From positions 124,001 through 188,000 of the forward strand of contig CASELQ010000001.1 of NCBI GenBank assembly GCA_949288785.1: a stretch of DNA of 64,000 bases. Reading direction: 5' to 3'. The stretch is from an uncultured Eubacteriales bacterium. Lineage in GTDB: Bacteria > Bacillota > Clostridia > Christensenellales > Borkfalkiaceae. Below, piece by piece: positions 52,303 through 61,962 of this stretch. A program made the translations under genes and the position numbers. Every line of letters begins with the position of its first letter. Within the stretch, counting starts at the first letter, position 1. Below the pieces are notes generated by a model. The model was not told the origin of the DNA and ran no database searches. It saw only the letters and a program-made list of their open reading frames with translations.

Positions 52303-52607
52303 GTTTATCTCCTTTTGCTTTTTATGAGAGTTTTGACAATAAAGAGAATATTTATTCCGCTTTTTATATTTTTATGTATTATCTTCGGAAAAATTATCAA
52401 TGCTGTTTGATTTCCGAAATCAGACTATTAAAATTATTACGCCGGTGCGGGCAAAAAGCCCGCACCGGCGTTGTAAAATCATAATTTTGAATCAAAAGTT
52501 TTTATAATATCAAAGGTGCCTTTGCTGCCGATAAAAACTTTTAACTATACCGATAAAATGAAACAAACGAAAGTCAATCGGCTGTCGGCTAAACTGCGGC
52601 TGACTAA
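52303..52607. other. Noncoding region with inverted repeats between rplQ and the ferritin-like gene
   Basis: No gene seen. It holds a perfect 12-bp hairpin GCCGGTGCGGGC with its complement (52441-52469), nested arms described separately at 52494-52542, a 6-bp palindrome GATTTC-C-GAAATC (52409-52421) with a related TTCGGAA at 52385-52391, and a GAATA/TATTC repeat near 52346-52357. The last two could be operators for the ferritin-like gene, whose promoter I cannot place with confidence. Confidence 0.45.
52494..52542 (-). terminator. Nested hairpin, possible end of the ribosomal operon
   Basis: Outer 12-bp arms AAAAGTTTTTAT/ATAAAAACTTTT (52494-52505/52531-52542) enclose an inner CAAAGG/CCTTTG hairpin (52511-52524). 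On the minus strand it lies 65 bases after rplQ and ends in CTTTT. A GC-rich hairpin at 52441-52469 may serve as back-up. Confidence 0.45.
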
Positions 52608-53117
52608 TTAGTCCACAAGTTCTATTATGGCTACTTCCGCCGCGTCTCCCTTACGGGGCCCTAACTTATAGATGCGGGTATATCCGCCGCCGTTGCCCTT
52701 TTCTTCCTTGCGGGTAGCGTATTTAGGGGCATATTCGTCGAAAATCTTTTCGATGAGCGGGCTGTTTATCGCCCTCGTCCTCTTCTTGAAGTCCGGCTTG
52801 CTTTCCTTAAAGCCTTTTACTTCCTGCAAGTCGTTCACCATGGAAATAATCTTCCTTCTGGCGTTGAGCTTTTTAACACCGTCCTTTACCAGGGTCTTTT
52901 TAACTTCCTTGCCCTTTGCGTCGGCAACCGTTACTTCGGTCTCAACCGTGTCCGTATAGGTGTTTACGGCAAGCGTAAGGATCTTGGCTACGTAAGACGC
53001 CACTTCCTTTGCCCTTGCTTCGGTGGTTTCTATTTTGCCGTGCCACAGCAGCGCGGATGCCTGATTTTTAACGAGCGCCTTTTTCTGCGTGGCGTTCACT
53101 CCTAACTTTCTTACCAT
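52608..53117 (-). CDS. rplQ: 50S ribosomal protein L17
   Basis: A 169-residue L17; the usual bacterial form is about 120. The ends are standard (KLGVNATQKKAL and YTRIYKLGPRKGDAAEVAI), and the extra ~50 residues form a Lys/Glu-rich insertion around 55-110 in the middle of the protein. Similar long forms are known among Clostridia. It is the last gene of the ribosomal operon, two bases after rpoA. Confidence 0.95.
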   Translation of the reverse strand: MVRKLGVNATQKKALVKNQASALLWHGKIETTEARAKEVASYVAKILTLAVNTYTDTVETEVTVADAKGKEVKKTLVKDGVKKLNARRKIISMVNDLQEVKGFKESKPDFKKRTRAINSPLIEKIFDEYAPKYATRKEEKGNGGGYTRIYKLGPRKGDAAEVAIIELVD

Positions 53118-53119
53118 TT

Positions 53120-54073
53120 TTAGTCCTCCTTGTCCTTCAATTTGAGACCGTAACTTTCAAGTTTATAAATAACTTCGTCCAGTGATTTTTTGCCCAGATT
53201 GCGGACTTTAAGCATATCGTCTTCGGTTTTTTTGGTCAAATCTTCCACCGTGTGGATATTGGCGCGCTTTAAGCAGTTGTAAGAACGCACCGAAAGGTCC
53301 ATTTCCTCGATGGTCATTTCAAGTATCTTGGTCTTTTTATCTTCTTCCGGGGGAACAAGTATGCCGATGTTGCCCACTTCCGAAAGGGATACGAACATCT
53401 TTATGTGTTCTTCCATTATTTTAGCGGCAAGGCTGACGATATCTCTGCCCGAAAAAGCGCCGTTCGTCCATATTTCAAGCGTAAGTTTATCAAAGTCCAC
53501 GCTCTGGCCCACACGGGTGGCGGTTACGTTGTAACTGACCTTTTTAACGGGCGTATAGATGCTGTCTATGGCGATATTGTCTATTATATCGGTCTTGTGC
53601 TCGTCCGCGCCCTGATAGCCGCGCCCCCTGCCGACGGTGAGTTCCATATCTATCTTGGCGCCCTCGTCCACCGTGCAGATATAGAGGTCGGGATTTAATA
53701 CTTCTATCTCCGCGTCGCACGTTATGTCGCCCGCTTTTACCACCGCGGGACCCTCTTTATAGAGTTTTAACGTCTTTGTAAAGTCCTTGTCTATGCTTAC
53801 GGATTTAAGCGCTACGCACTTTAAGTTGAGAATTATCTCGGTAACGTCTTCCTTCACGCCGGGCACTGCCGAAAACTCGTGCTTTATGCCAAGCTCTTCC
53901 GCAAACTTAATGTTCTGAATCGCCACACCGGGCAGCGCCGAAAGCAGTATCCTTCTCAAAGCGTTGCCTATCGTAAGCCCGAAGCCCTTTTCCAAAGGCT
54001 CCACAACTATTTTGGCGTAACTTCTGTCCTCGTTTTCTTCCACTGCTATTTTCGGCATTTCAATTTCCATCAT
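53120..54073 (-). CDS. rpoA: DNA-directed RNA polymerase alpha subunit
   Basis: A 317-residue alpha subunit. N-terminal assembly domain (EPLEKGFGLTIGNALRRILLS, in parts), the linker, and the C-terminal domain that contacts UP elements (SVRSYNCLKRANIHTVEDLT, in parts). Two ATG codons are adjacent at the start; AAGGAGGT is 9 bases before the first, which I use. It lies between rpsD and rplQ, after an unusually long 172-base gap. Confidence 0.97.
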   Translation of the reverse strand: MMEIEMPKIAVEENEDRSYAKIVVEPLEKGFGLTIGNALRRILLSALPGVAIQNIKFAEELGIKHEFSAVPGVKEDVTEIILNLKCVALKSVSIDKDFTKTLKLYKEGPAVVKAGDITCDAEIEVLNPDLYICTVDEGAKIDMELTVGRGRGYQGADEHKTDIIDNIAIDSIYTPVKKVSYNVTATRVGQSVDFDKLTLEIWTNGAFSGRDIVSLAAKIMEEHIKMFVSLSEVGNIGILVPPEEDKKTKILEMTIEEMDLSVRSYNCLKRANIHTVEDLTKKTEDDMLKVRNLGKKSLDEVIYKLESYGLKLKDKED

Positions 54074-54245
54074 AAGAAATTTACCTCCTTAAAAAATAGT
54101 TCCGATATAGAGCGGGGCGGGAATTCTTGCCATGGCGTGGAATACCATGCTTTCCCCCCGCCGGGCTCCATCGGTATTATTGCAAAGTTACTTTTGCCGT
54201 GCGGCTTTGCCGTAATTTTGTGCAAAACCGCTCTATTGCCCGTTA
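54074..54245 (-). other. Long rpsD-rpoA intergenic region with hairpin
   Basis: 172 bases inside an otherwise compact operon. On the minus strand GC-rich arms (GGCGGGGGGAA and TTCCCGCCCC) enclose GCATGG/CCATGGC. No gene seen. It may be an internal regulatory or processing element. Confidence 0.35.
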
Positions 54246-54869
54246 TTACTTGGAGTACAACTCGACGATCATGTGCTCTTTTATGCCGATATCGATATCC
54301 TCTCTTTCGGGCAGGGAAAGTATTTTCCCTTCAAGCGTTTCGGGATTGAATTCCAGCCATTTGGGCATGGTGCCCACTTTCATCTGCTTGATCTCCGAAA
54401 AATACTTGTTGTCTTTCTTGGTTTCCTTTACGGCGATAACGTCCCCCGCCTTAACCGAATAGGAGGCGATGTTCACGTTCTTGCCGTTTACCGTGAAGTG
54501 AGCGTGCGTTACCAGCTGGCGGGCCTGCGCACGGGAAGAACCTATGCCCATCCTGTATATCACGTTGTCAAGCCGCCTTTCGAGAAGTGAAAGCATATTG
54601 TCGCCGGTGATGCCCTTCATGCGGTCCGCCTTTTCGTAATACTTGCGGAACTGCCCTTCGAGCACGCCGTAAATTCTCTTGCATTTCTGCTTTTCGCGCA
54701 GCTGCATTCCGTATTCGGAAACTTTCTTTCTGGATACGCCGTGCTGACCGGGAGCAACGGGCCTTTTTTCAAACGCGCACACGCCCTTGAAGCATCTCTC
54801 GCCTTTCAGGAAAAGTTTTGCGCCTTCGCGCCTGCAAAGGCGGCATTTGGAATCTGTATATTTAGCCAT
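54246..54869 (-). CDS. rpsD: 30S ribosomal protein S4, zinc-binding form
   Basis: A 207-residue S4, a primary 16S rRNA binder and assembly initiator. The N-terminal zinc site is intact (C9, C12, C26, C31), marking the C+ form. The S4 RNA-binding domain spans about 95-160. GGAGG precedes the ATG. It is followed by rpoA, the usual order. Confidence 0.97.
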   Translation of the reverse strand: MAKYTDSKCRLCRREGAKLFLKGERCFKGVCAFEKRPVAPGQHGVSRKKVSEYGMQLREKQKCKRIYGVLEGQFRKYYEKADRMKGITGDNMLSLLERRLDNVIYRMGIGSSRAQARQLVTHAHFTVNGKNVNIASYSVKAGDVIAVKETKKDNKYFSEIKQMKVGTMPKWLEFNPETLEGKILSLPEREDIDIGIKEHMIVELYSK

Positions 54870-54883
54870 TTCTCAATCCTCCG

Positions 54884-55276
54884 TTATACTCTGCGTTTCT
54901 TGGGCGGCCTGCATCCGTTGTGAGGGATGGGCGAAACGTCCTGAATGAGGGTTACTTCCATATCGCAGTTGCCGAGCGCGCGAATTGCGGACTCTCTGCC
55001 TGCGCCGGGACCCTTTACGTAAACTTCCACGCTGCGCATACCCTGTTCCCTTGCGACCTTTCCGGCGGCCTCCGCCGCCATCTGCGCCGCAAACGGCGTG
55101 CTCTTTCTGGAACCCTTGAATCCCAGGCTCCCCGCGCTGGACCAGGATACCGTGTTGCCCTGCATATCAGTTATGGTTACAAGCGTGTTGTTGAACGATG
55201 CCTGAATGTGCACCTGTCCTTTATCTACCTTTCTTGCGTCCTTACGCTTTTTAACTATCTTTTTTGCTGCTGCCAT
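54884..55276 (-). CDS. rpsK: 30S ribosomal protein S11
   Basis: A 130-residue S11 of the platform, forming part of the mRNA exit path. Conserved segments include [25 protein letters not shown] and the C-terminal [15 protein letters not shown]. Standard length, between rpsM and rpsD. Confidence 0.98.
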   Translation of the reverse strand: MAAAKKIVKKRKDARKVDKGQVHIQASFNNTLVTITDMQGNTVSWSSAGSLGFKGSRKSTPFAAQMAAEAAGKVAREQGMRSVEVYVKGPGAGRESAIRALGNCDMEVTLIQDVSPIPHNGCRPPKKRRV

Positions 55277-55291
55277 TATAGTTACCTCCCG

Positions 55292-55669
55292 TTATTTGGT
55301 TGCCGTCTTTTTCTTGGCAACGGTACGGCGCGGACCTTTCCTCGTCCTCGCGTTTCTCTTGGAACTCTGACCTCTTACCGGCAGGTTCTTTCTGTGGCGA
55401 ACGCCGCGATAGCAGCCTATCTCTATAAGCCTCTTTATGGAAAGGCTTACTTCGCTCCTCAAATCACCCTCTACGTGAAGGTTGTGCTCTATATATTCTC
55501 TGAGCTTGGCAACTTCGGCTTCGCTCAGGTCCTTAACTCTCGTATCCGGGTTTACGCCCGTTTCGCTTATTATCTTTTTCGCCGTGGTAAGACCTATGCC
55601 GTAAATATAGGTAAGGCCGATTTCCACTCTCTTGTTGTTCGGCAAATCGACGCCGGCTATACGTGCCAT
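55292..55669 (-). CDS. rpsM: 30S ribosomal protein S13
   Basis: A 125-residue S13 of the small-subunit head, contacting the P-site tRNA and L5. [20 protein letters not shown] (in part) and the C-terminal [15 protein letters not shown] tail are typical. It lies 136 bases after rpmJ. Confidence 0.98.
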   Translation of the reverse strand: MARIAGVDLPNNKRVEIGLTYIYGIGLTTAKKIISETGVNPDTRVKDLSEAEVAKLREYIEHNLHVEGDLRSEVSLSIKRLIEIGCYRGVRHRKNLPVRGQSSKRNARTRKGPRRTVAKKKTATK

Positions 55670-55805
55670 CCTGTTAAAATACCTCCGTATTTTTTCCTAT
55701 TTTATGTTTATTGTTTTATATAAATGTCCGCGCTCGTTTGGTCTATGGAATGTTAAACCGTGAAGTGCGAACGGTTGTTTTCTTTGCAGGCTGCGCCTGC
55801 CCATA

Positions 55806-55922
55806 TCAGCCCTGGCGCTGTTTATGGCTCTTGTTCTTGGAACAGATGACCATTACTTTGCCGTTTCTCTTTATTACTTTGCACTTGTCGCACATGGGTT
55901 TTACCGAGGGTCTTACTTTCAT
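55806..55922 (-). CDS. rpmJ: 50S ribosomal protein L36
   Basis: A 38-residue L36 with the zinc-ribbon cysteines of the C+ form (Cys11, Cys14, Cys27 and His33 in the CDKC, VIC and KSH segments), beginning [15 protein letters not shown] lies 7 bases before the ATG. It sits between infA and rpsM as in most Firmicutes. Confidence 0.95.
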   Translation of the reverse strand: MKVRPSVKPMCDKCKVIKRNGKVMVICSKNKSHKQRQG

Positions 55923-55954
55923 CTTTCTTCTCCTTATGGATTTAATCTGTATTT

Positions 55955-56176
55955 TTAAGATTTGCTGCGCCAGGTTATCCTGCCTTTTGTCAGATCGTAC
56001 GGGCTCATTTCGAGTTTTACGCTGTCGCCCAGTATTATCTTTATATAATGCTGGCGAAGTTTGCCCGATATGTGCGCCGTTATGATATGCCCGTTCGAAA
56101 GTTTTACCTTGAACATTGCGTTCGGAAGGGCTTCTACTATAACGCCTTCTGTTTCTATCACGTCGTCTTTTGACAC
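55955..56176 (-). CDS. infA: Translation initiation factor IF-1
   Basis: A 73-residue S1-like OB-fold protein that occupies the ribosomal A site during initiation. [19 protein letters not shown] (in part) and the [10 protein letters not shown] end are family-typical. The start is a GTG at 56174-56176 behind GGAGG, so it overlaps the upstream KOW gene by 19 bases. Confidence 0.97.
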   Translation of the reverse strand: MSKDDVIETEGVIVEALPNAMFKVKLSNGHIITAHISGKLRQHYIKIILGDSVKLEMSPYDLTKGRITWRSKS

Positions 56177-56466
56177 GAACTCTCTCCTCCGGTTTTATTT
56201 TTAAGGCAGGCGGCGATAAGCGCTTTTACTCTCCTGTCGCTCACCGCTTCGCCTCTCGCTATCCTCTCCGCAAGCGCCGTATCCGCCGCGAACATCACTA
56301 CCTGCACATGCCTGTGCTTTTTTCTTTTCGGGCGGGTTGCCTTGCGAACCTTTCCGTCCGTTATCCAAATACAGTCTCCCTCGCTCTTTATCACGAGGAA
56401 TATGCCGCCTTTGTCCCGCCCCGCAAGCGACAGCACCAGGTCTCCGCTTTGGGGTATTTCTTTCAT
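56158..56466 (-). CDS. KOW-domain RNA-binding protein (L14e/L27e-like)
   Basis: A 102-residue protein with an N-terminal KOW motif ([21 protein letters not shown], in part) followed by a basic [10 protein letters not shown] segment, the pattern of the clostridial KOW protein found between map and infA. It probably binds rRNA or ribosomes. The C-terminal ~55 residues are helical and less conserved. It begins 5 bases after map and overlaps infA by 19. Confidence 0.85.
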   Translation of the reverse strand: MKEIPQSGDLVLSLAGRDKGGIFLVIKSEGDCIWITDGKVRKATRPKRKKHRHVQVVMFAADTALAERIARGEAVSDRRVKALIAACLKNKTGGESSCQKTT

Positions 56467-56471
56467 AATTC

Positions 56472-57218
56472 TCAGAGAGTGAGTATCTCCACTCCCGTCT
56501 GCGTTATGGCTACGGTATTTTCATAATGGGCGGAAGGCTTGCCGTCGTGCGTTCTTACGCCCCAGCCGTCTCCCATGAAATCTACCTTGTAGTCTCCCGC
56601 GTTTATCATAGGCTCTATCGCTATGACCATACCCGCTTTAAGGCGGATACCCGTGCCCTTTTTACCGTAATTGGGAACGGCGGGATCTTCGTGCATCTCT
56701 CTGCCTATACCGTGCCCGACCAATGCGCGCACCACGGAAAACCCGTTTGCCTCCGCGTGGGTCTGCACGCTGTAACCTATGTCGCCCAAAGGCGTTCCGT
56801 CTTTCAGGCGCTCTATCGCCTTGAAAAAACATTCCTCGGTTACCTTTACCAGTTTTTTCTTTTCTTCGGACACTTTGCCTATCATAAAGGTCCTTGCCGC
56901 GTCCCCCTGCCAGCCGTTATATATGACTCCCACGTCTACGCTCACTATGTCGCCTTCGCATATTATAACGTCCTCTGACGGTATTCCGTGCACCACCATA
57001 TCGTTCACCGATATACAGGTGGAGGCGGGATAGCCGCCGTACCCGAGAAAAGAGGGCTTTGCCCCGCACGACTTTATATATTCGTACGCTATGCCGTCAA
57101 GTTCCTTGGTGGTCATGCCCGCGCGCACGCTCTTTCCCATAAGGTCTAAAACGTTGCGCGTAAGCCTGCCGCTCTCTTTCATCTTTGCGATCTGTTCGGG
57201 AGTTTTTATGGTTATCAT
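56472..57218 (-). CDS. map: Methionine aminopeptidase, type I
   Basis: A 248-residue type Ia MetAP removing the initiator Met. The dinuclear metal ligands are seen in VSVDVGV and GDAARTF (two Asp), GHGIGREMHEDP (His), and the later Glu residues in AIEPMIN and the C-terminal ENTVAIT. Its start overlaps adk by 4 bases (ATGA). Confidence 0.97.
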   Translation of the reverse strand: MITIKTPEQIAKMKESGRLTRNVLDLMGKSVRAGMTTKELDGIAYEYIKSCGAKPSFLGYGGYPASTCISVNDMVVHGIPSEDVIICEGDIVSVDVGVIYNGWQGDAARTFMIGKVSEEKKKLVKVTEECFFKAIERLKDGTPLGDIGYSVQTHAEANGFSVVRALVGHGIGREMHEDPAVPNYGKKGTGIRLKAGMVIAIEPMINAGDYKVDFMGDGWGVRTHDGKPSAHYENTVAITQTGVEILTL

Positions 57219-57844
57219 TTCTCGCCTTCTATCGCCCTGACTATTTCCGCAAAGACCTCTTCGGCGCCGTTATCTCCGTTCACGGCTTTGAGCCTGCCCT
57301 TTTTCCGATAAAAATCTTCGAGCGGGCGGGTTTGCTCTTCGTAAACGGCGAATCTCTCTCTCACTGCGTCCGTACTGTCGTCCTTTCGGATAAACAGTTC
57401 GCCGCCGCAATCGGGACAAACCTTTTCATCGTCTATAAAGTCCACGTGAAAAGATCCCTTGCATACCTTGCAGCTTCTTCTGCCGGTAAGCCTGCGCTCG
57501 AGCTTGCGGAGCGGTATATCTATAAATATTACCGCGTCCGGCGGGTCGAACCCTTCAAGCGCTTCCGCCTGGGCAAGGTTTCTCGGAAACCCGTCCAGCA
57601 CGTAGCCTCCCTCACAGTCCTTTGCCGAAAGCCTTTCCTTTACTATCTCTATCGTAATATCGTCCGGGGCGAGATCGCCTCCGTCTATTATCCTTTTTAT
57701 GCGCAAACCGATTTCGGTTTTTGCGCTTATGTTTTCACGAAATATATCGCCCGTGGAGATATGCGGCAATCCGTAACGCCCGGAAATTTTTGACGCCTGC
57801 GTTCCCTTGCCGCTTCCCGGGGCGCCGAGCAATACTAACTTCAT
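57215..57844 (-). CDS. adk: Adenylate kinase, zinc-LID form
   Basis: A 209-residue adenylate kinase interconverting AMP, ATP and ADP. P-loop GAPGSGKGT at 7-15, AMP-binding region, and a LID with a four-Cys zinc site (C125, C128, C143, C146), the Gram-positive form. It is coupled to map by a 4-base overlap and starts one base after the secY stop. Confidence 0.98.
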   Translation of the reverse strand: MKLVLLGAPGSGKGTQASKISGRYGLPHISTGDIFRENISAKTEIGLRIKRIIDGGDLAPDDITIEIVKERLSAKDCEGGYVLDGFPRNLAQAEALEGFDPPDAVIFIDIPLRKLERRLTGRRSCKVCKGSFHVDFIDDEKVCPDCGGELFIRKDDSTDAVRERFAVYEEQTRPLEDFYRKKGRLKAVNGDNGAEEVFAEIVRAIEGEK

Positions 57845-57845
57845 A

Positions 57846-59147
57846 TTATTTCAAAAAGCCCTTATAATTTTTCATCATTATCTGCGATTGCAACGCCTGG
57901 TCGAATTCCAGAGCGACAGAAACGATAATCAGAAGCCCGGTAGCGCTGAACACGTTCACCAGCGACTGGTCTATCGCGCTGAATATCAGCGACGGTATGA
58001 GTGCGACCAGCGCAAGGAATATCGCGCCGAAAAGGGTTATTCTGTTGGATACCCGTTTAAGATAGTCTGCCGTGGGCTTGCCGGGACGAGTGCCCGGAAT
58101 AAACCCGCCGTTAGACTGTATGCTCTTGCTTATATCGTCCGGATTGAACTGTATCTGATTGTAAAAATACGCAAAGAACAATATAAGTACGCACAGCACT
58201 ACCATATACACTATACTTCCCGTGCCCATCCACTGCGACCACCAGGCGTAAAAACTGCTGTTTGTGGTGGACAGACCGAACAGGTTCATAATGAGATCCG
58301 GGAAACTCAGTATGGCAAACGCAAAGATGAGCGGCATAACGCCGGAGGCGTTTACCTTGATGGGGATGTGAGTAGACTGGCCGCCGTACATCTTTCTGCC
58401 CTTGACCTGCTTTGCATACTGAACGGGGATCTTTCTCTCCGCTTCGTTTACGTATACTATCGCGCCGAATATCACTATTGCGGCGATGACAAAGCCTACC
58501 AAAGACCACGCCGCGGTTGCCGCCGTTTCAGCCACGAAAAGCTGACGTATAAGGTTGAGTATGGCGGTACCTGCGGTGGCGAGTATACCGGCAAAGATCA
58601 AAAGCGATATGCCGTTGCTCACACCGTAATCGGTTATCCTTTCGCCCAGCCACATGGTGAGCGCGGCGCCTGCCGTGTACACCACTACGAGGAAGGCATA
58701 ACTCAAAAATCTCAAAAACCCTTCCGAACCGAACAGCGTGCCGGTATTCACCGAATCGCCGAACGCCACGAGAATACCTATTGCCTGCACTATTGCAAGG
58801 AAAAGCGTTAATATACGGGTATAGGTGTTTATCCTTCTCCTGCCCTCTTCGCCCTGCTTACTCAGCCTTTCGAGCGCCGGTATGCCTACCGTGAGCAGCT
58901 GAATGATTATGGACGCATTGATATACGGCCCTATTCCCATTGCAAAGAAAGTACCGTATTGCAGCGCCCCGCCCGATACCGCGCTCATTATTTGCAGGAA
59001 GGTATAATCGCCCATCCCCTCAAACACTTCTACGCCCGGCACCGGAATATAGCACCCCAGCCTGTATATGAATAAGATTCCGATGGTAATGAGTATTTTT
59101 CTCCTTACCTCTTTTATCTTAAACGCGTTTACTATTGTCTGCCACAT
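57846..59147 (-). CDS. secY: Protein translocase subunit SecY
   Basis: A 433-residue SecY with ten transmembrane helices, the channel for export and membrane insertion. It includes the GIGPYINASI plug-associated segment and NGGFIPGTRPGKPTADYL (in part) before helix 8. It lies 22 bases after rplO in the usual ribosomal-operon position and works with the SecDF pair elsewhere in this window. Confidence 0.98.
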   Translation of the reverse strand: MWQTIVNAFKIKEVRRKILITIGILFIYRLGCYIPVPGVEVFEGMGDYTFLQIMSAVSGGALQYGTFFAMGIGPYINASIIIQLLTVGIPALERLSKQGEEGRRRINTYTRILTLFLAIVQAIGILVAFGDSVNTGTLFGSEGFLRFLSYAFLVVVYTAGAALTMWLGERITDYGVSNGISLLIFAGILATAGTAILNLIRQLFVAETAATAAWSLVGFVIAAIVIFGAIVYVNEAERKIPVQYAKQVKGRKMYGGQSTHIPIKVNASGVMPLIFAFAILSFPDLIMNLFGLSTTNSSFYAWWSQWMGTGSIVYMVVLCVLILFFAYFYNQIQFNPDDISKSIQSNGGFIPGTRPGKPTADYLKRVSNRITLFGAIFLALVALIPSLIFSAIDQSLVNVFSATGLLIIVSVALEFDQALQSQIMMKNYKGFLK

Positions 59148-59169
59148 TTTGCCCTCCTTATTAAAGGGG

Positions 59170-59616
59170 TTAAATTATTTCCGCCGTGCCGCCCGCCTTT
59201 TCGATTGCCTCTTTGGCACTGGCGGAAAATGCGGCGGCCTTTACGGTGAGCGCCTTGTTCACGGCACCGCCCGCAAGCACTTTGAGCCCTACGCTGTTTT
59301 TAATGAGCTTGATAAGCCCCTTTTCCGCAAGGGCATCGATGTCTACGACCGAACCTGCCTCAAAATTGTCGAGCACGGAAAGATTTATTACGCTGTATAC
59401 TTTCCGGAAGTGATTGTTGAAGCCGCGCTTGGGTATGCGCCTGATAAGAGGCATCTGCCCGCCTTCGAACCCGGGACGAACGCCGCCGCCGCTCCTTGCC
59501 CACTGACCTTTGTGCCCCTTGCCGCTTGTCTTGCCAAGCCCGGAGCCTATTCCTCTGCCCAGTCTCTTCGCGGAAGTAACCGCGCCTTCGGCAGGACTTA
59601 AATTACCTAATCTCAT
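59170..59616 (-). CDS. rplO: 50S ribosomal protein L15
   Basis: A 148-residue L15 of the large-subunit core. The glycine/arginine-rich N-terminus ([19 protein letters not shown], in part) and the [11 protein letters not shown] segment are typical. It lies between rpmD and secY. Confidence 0.97.
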   Translation of the reverse strand: MRLGNLSPAEGAVTSAKRLGRGIGSGLGKTSGKGHKGQWARSGGGVRPGFEGGQMPLIRRIPKRGFNNHFRKVYSVINLSVLDNFEAGSVVDIDALAEKGLIKLIKNSVGLKVLAGGAVNKALTVKAAAFSASAKEAIEKAGGTAEII

Positions 59617-59639
59617 ACCGATAACTCCTTGGTTGTCCC

Positions 59640-59984
59640 TTATACTTTCTCTACTTTTACAAGGTGCTTTACCTTGTCTATCATGCCGAGTATACAGGGA
59701 TTTTCTTCATGTATTTTGAACGAATTTACCTTTTTCAGACCCAGTGCGGCAACCGTCTTTTTATGGGCGGGAATGGAAGATATGGTGCTCTTTACAAGCG
59801 TTACCTTTATCTTTGCCGCCGCGGGTTTCTCCGTTTTTTCCGCTTTTTTGCGAGCGGGTTTTGCCGCTTTCGCTTCGGCTGCGGGTTTTACTTCCTTTAC
59901 GGGTTTATCCGCTTTTGCTTCGGCAGCGGGTTTTTCAGCCGCTTTCTTTGCCGCGGGCTTTTTCGTCTTTACTTCTTCTGCCAT
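59640..59984 (-). CDS. rpmD: 50S ribosomal protein L30 with a long N-terminal extension
   Basis: A 114-residue protein whose last 57 residues (58-114) form L30 ([13 protein letters not shown], then KHLVKVEKV). Residues 1-57 are an extension of repeated Lys, Ala, Pro and Glu with no aromatic residues, absent from ordinary L30 (~60 residues). The ATG at 59982-59984 has an excellent AAGGAGGA site, so the extension is likely translated. An initiation nearer to the L30 core has no such site. Confidence 0.9.
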   Translation of the reverse strand: MAEEVKTKKPAAKKAAEKPAAEAKADKPVKEVKPAAEAKAAKPARKKAEKTEKPAAAKIKVTLVKSTISSIPAHKKTVAALGLKKVNSFKIHEENPCILGMIDKVKHLVKVEKV

Positions 59985-59997
59985 TGCCCTATCCTCC

Positions 59998-60519
59998 TTA
60001 ACCGTTGATTTCATTCGCCGATATTCCGCGGATGGCGGCTATCTGTTCTGCCGTTCTCAGAGATTTTAACCCCTCTATCGCCGCTTTTACGCAGTTGATG
60101 GGATTGTTGGTGCCGTGCGACTTGGTCCTGATGTCGGTTATACCCGCCGCTTCCATGACGGCACGCACGGGCCCGCCCGCTATAACGCCGGTACCTTCGG
60201 AAGCCGGCATCATGAGCACGGCGCCCCTCCCGAATTTCCCAAGCACTTCGTGCGGGATACTCGTTCCCAGTACGGCTATGGGGATCATGTTCTTTTTGGC
60301 GCGCGCGGTCGCCTTATCTATAGCCTCCGGCACTTCGGTGGACTTGCCCATGGCGCACCCTACCTTGCCCGCTCCGTCGCCCACTACCACGAACGCCGCA
60401 AAACGCATGTTTCTGCCGCCCTTCACGACCTTGGTAACGCGGTTGATGGATATGGTCTTTTTTATAAGCCCGTCGTTTTCTTCAGCCCTTCTCGGCGCTT
60501 TATTGTTCTCTCTTGCCAT
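59998..60519 (-). CDS. rpsE: 30S ribosomal protein S5
   Basis: A 173-residue S5 that affects decoding accuracy. Double-stranded-RNA-like N-terminal domain ([15 protein letters not shown]) and the C-terminal [16 protein letters not shown] segment are typical. It lies between rplR and rpmD. Confidence 0.98.
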   Translation of the reverse strand: MARENNKAPRRAEENDGLIKKTISINRVTKVVKGGRNMRFAAFVVVGDGAGKVGCAMGKSTEVPEAIDKATARAKKNMIPIAVLGTSIPHEVLGKFGRGAVLMMPASEGTGVIAGGPVRAVMEAAGITDIRTKSHGTNNPINCVKAAIEGLKSLRTAEQIAAIRGISANEING

Positions 60520-60542
60520 TTGATAGTTTTCTCCTTGATTTT

Positions 60543-60911
60543 TTAGAACTTAAGGCCGCCTTTTCTGGCGCCGTCCGCAAGGTTTGCAACCCTGCCCGCA
60601 TACAGATATCCGCCCCTGTCAAACACGATCGCTTCTATCTTTTTCGCCTTAGCCTTCTTGGCAAGAAGTTCGCCTACGGCAAACGCCTGCGCCTTTTTGT
60701 CCTTGCCCTCCAAGGTGCCCTTTATCTCTTTGTCGAGCGTGGAGGCCGTTACAAGGGTATGACCTTTTACGTCGTCTATAATCTGCGCGTAAATGTGATT
60801 TAACGTTCTGTACACCGAAAGACGCGGTGTTTCCGCCGTGCCCTTTACTTTGTTGCGTACTCTCCTGTGTCTTTTCAGCCTGTCCTGATTCTTGTTGATC
60901 TTGGTAATCAT
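60543..60911 (-). CDS. rplR: 50S ribosomal protein L18
   Basis: A 122-residue L18, the 5S rRNA binder. [18 protein letters not shown] (in part) and [12 protein letters not shown] are conserved. A 93-base gap with GC-rich inverted repeats separates it from rplF upstream. Confidence 0.97.
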   Translation of the reverse strand: MITKINKNQDRLKRHRRVRNKVKGTAETPRLSVYRTLNHIYAQIIDDVKGHTLVTASTLDKEIKGTLEGKDKKAQAFAVGELLAKKAKAKKIEAIVFDRGGYLYAGRVANLADGARKGGLKF

Positions 60912-61004
60912 TTCTTACTCCTGTTTAATTACTTTTCGCGCCCGTGGGCGCACTCGGCCGGCGCGCCGATCAAAACGCGCCGACTAAAAGTCATTTAAAT
61001 TTTA

Positions 61005-61550
61005 TCAGCCCTTGGAGCCGGAAGCCTTGCCGACCTTCCTCTCTATCACTTCGTCGCTGTAACGGATACCGTATCCGTGATAGGGTTCGGGTTCTCTTAT
61101 CCCGCGGACCATGGCGGCAAACTGCCCCACTTTTTCCTTGCTTATCCCGCTCACGGTTATTTCGGTCTGCGAAGGACAGTCAAGCGTTATGCCTTCTACT
61201 TCTTCCACCTCTACGGGATGGGAAAAGCCCACGTTCAATACTATCTTCTTTCCCTGCTTGGCAACTTTCCAGCCTACGCCGTTGACTACGAGCGACTTCT
61301 TAAACCCTTCCGTTACGCCCTTTACCATGTTGGCGGCAAGCGCCCTGTAAAGACCGTGCTTTGCTTTAACGGCCCCGTCCTCGCCGGAACGGGTAAAACT
61401 TAAAACGCTGCCTTCCGCCTTGGGGGTTATAACGGGATCATAACTCTGGGAAAGAGTGCCTTTGGGACCCTTTACGGTAATAACGTTGTTCTTTATTTCC
61501 ACGCTCACCCCCGCCGGGAGGACTATATGCGCGTTTCCTATTCTTGACAT
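61005..61550 (-). CDS. rplF: 50S ribosomal protein L6
   Basis: A 181-residue L6 near the factor-binding site. MSRIGNAHIVLP at the start and PEPYHGYGIRYSDEVIERK (in part) near the end are diagnostic. I chose the ATG at 61548-61550 behind AGGAGG; an ATG six codons earlier would place the ribosome site inside the gene. Confidence 0.97.
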   Translation of the reverse strand: MSRIGNAHIVLPAGVSVEIKNNVITVKGPKGTLSQSYDPVITPKAEGSVLSFTRSGEDGAVKAKHGLYRALAANMVKGVTEGFKKSLVVNGVGWKVAKQGKKIVLNVGFSHPVEVEEVEGITLDCPSQTEITVSGISKEKVGQFAAMVRGIREPEPYHGYGIRYSDEVIERKVGKASGSKG

Positions 61551-61561
61551 CTTATGACCTC

Positions 61562-61948
61562 CTACCAAACGTAAGCCAGCACTTCGCCGCCCTGATGAGC
61601 CTTTTTCGCTTCCTTCCCGGTCATTATGCCCTTGGAAGTGGAAAGTATGGCTATCCCTAAACCGCCGAGCACCTGAGGAACGTCCTCCGTGCCGACGTAT
61701 ACGCGAAGCCCGGGTTTGCTTACCCTTTTAAGCCCCGTGATGACTTTGTTGCCGCCGTCGTATTTGAGAGTTATTTTTATGGTTCCCTGAACGCCTTCTA
61801 TTATCTCCACGCCCGAAACGTAACCTTCTTTAAGCAAAATTTCGGCTATGGCCTTTTTGGTGTTGGAAGCGGGGATCTCCACCGTCTCGTGCTTGGCTGC
61901 GAGAGCGTTCCTTATTCTCGTGAGCATATCCGCAATAACGTCTGTCAT
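61562..61948 (-). CDS. rpsH: 30S ribosomal protein S8
   Basis: A 128-residue S8, a central-domain 16S rRNA binder. [16 protein letters not shown] at the start and [20 protein letters not shown] (in part) at the end are typical. The ATG at 61946-61948 follows AAAGGAGG; the longer frame runs back into rpsN and is rejected. Confidence 0.98.
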   Translation of the reverse strand: MTDVIADMLTRIRNALAAKHETVEIPASNTKKAIAEILLKEGYVSGVEIIEGVQGTIKITLKYDGGNKVITGLKRVSKPGLRVYVGTEDVPQVLGGLGIAILSTSKGIMTGKEAKKAHQGGEVLAYVW

Positions 61949-61962
61949 TTTATCTTCCTCCT

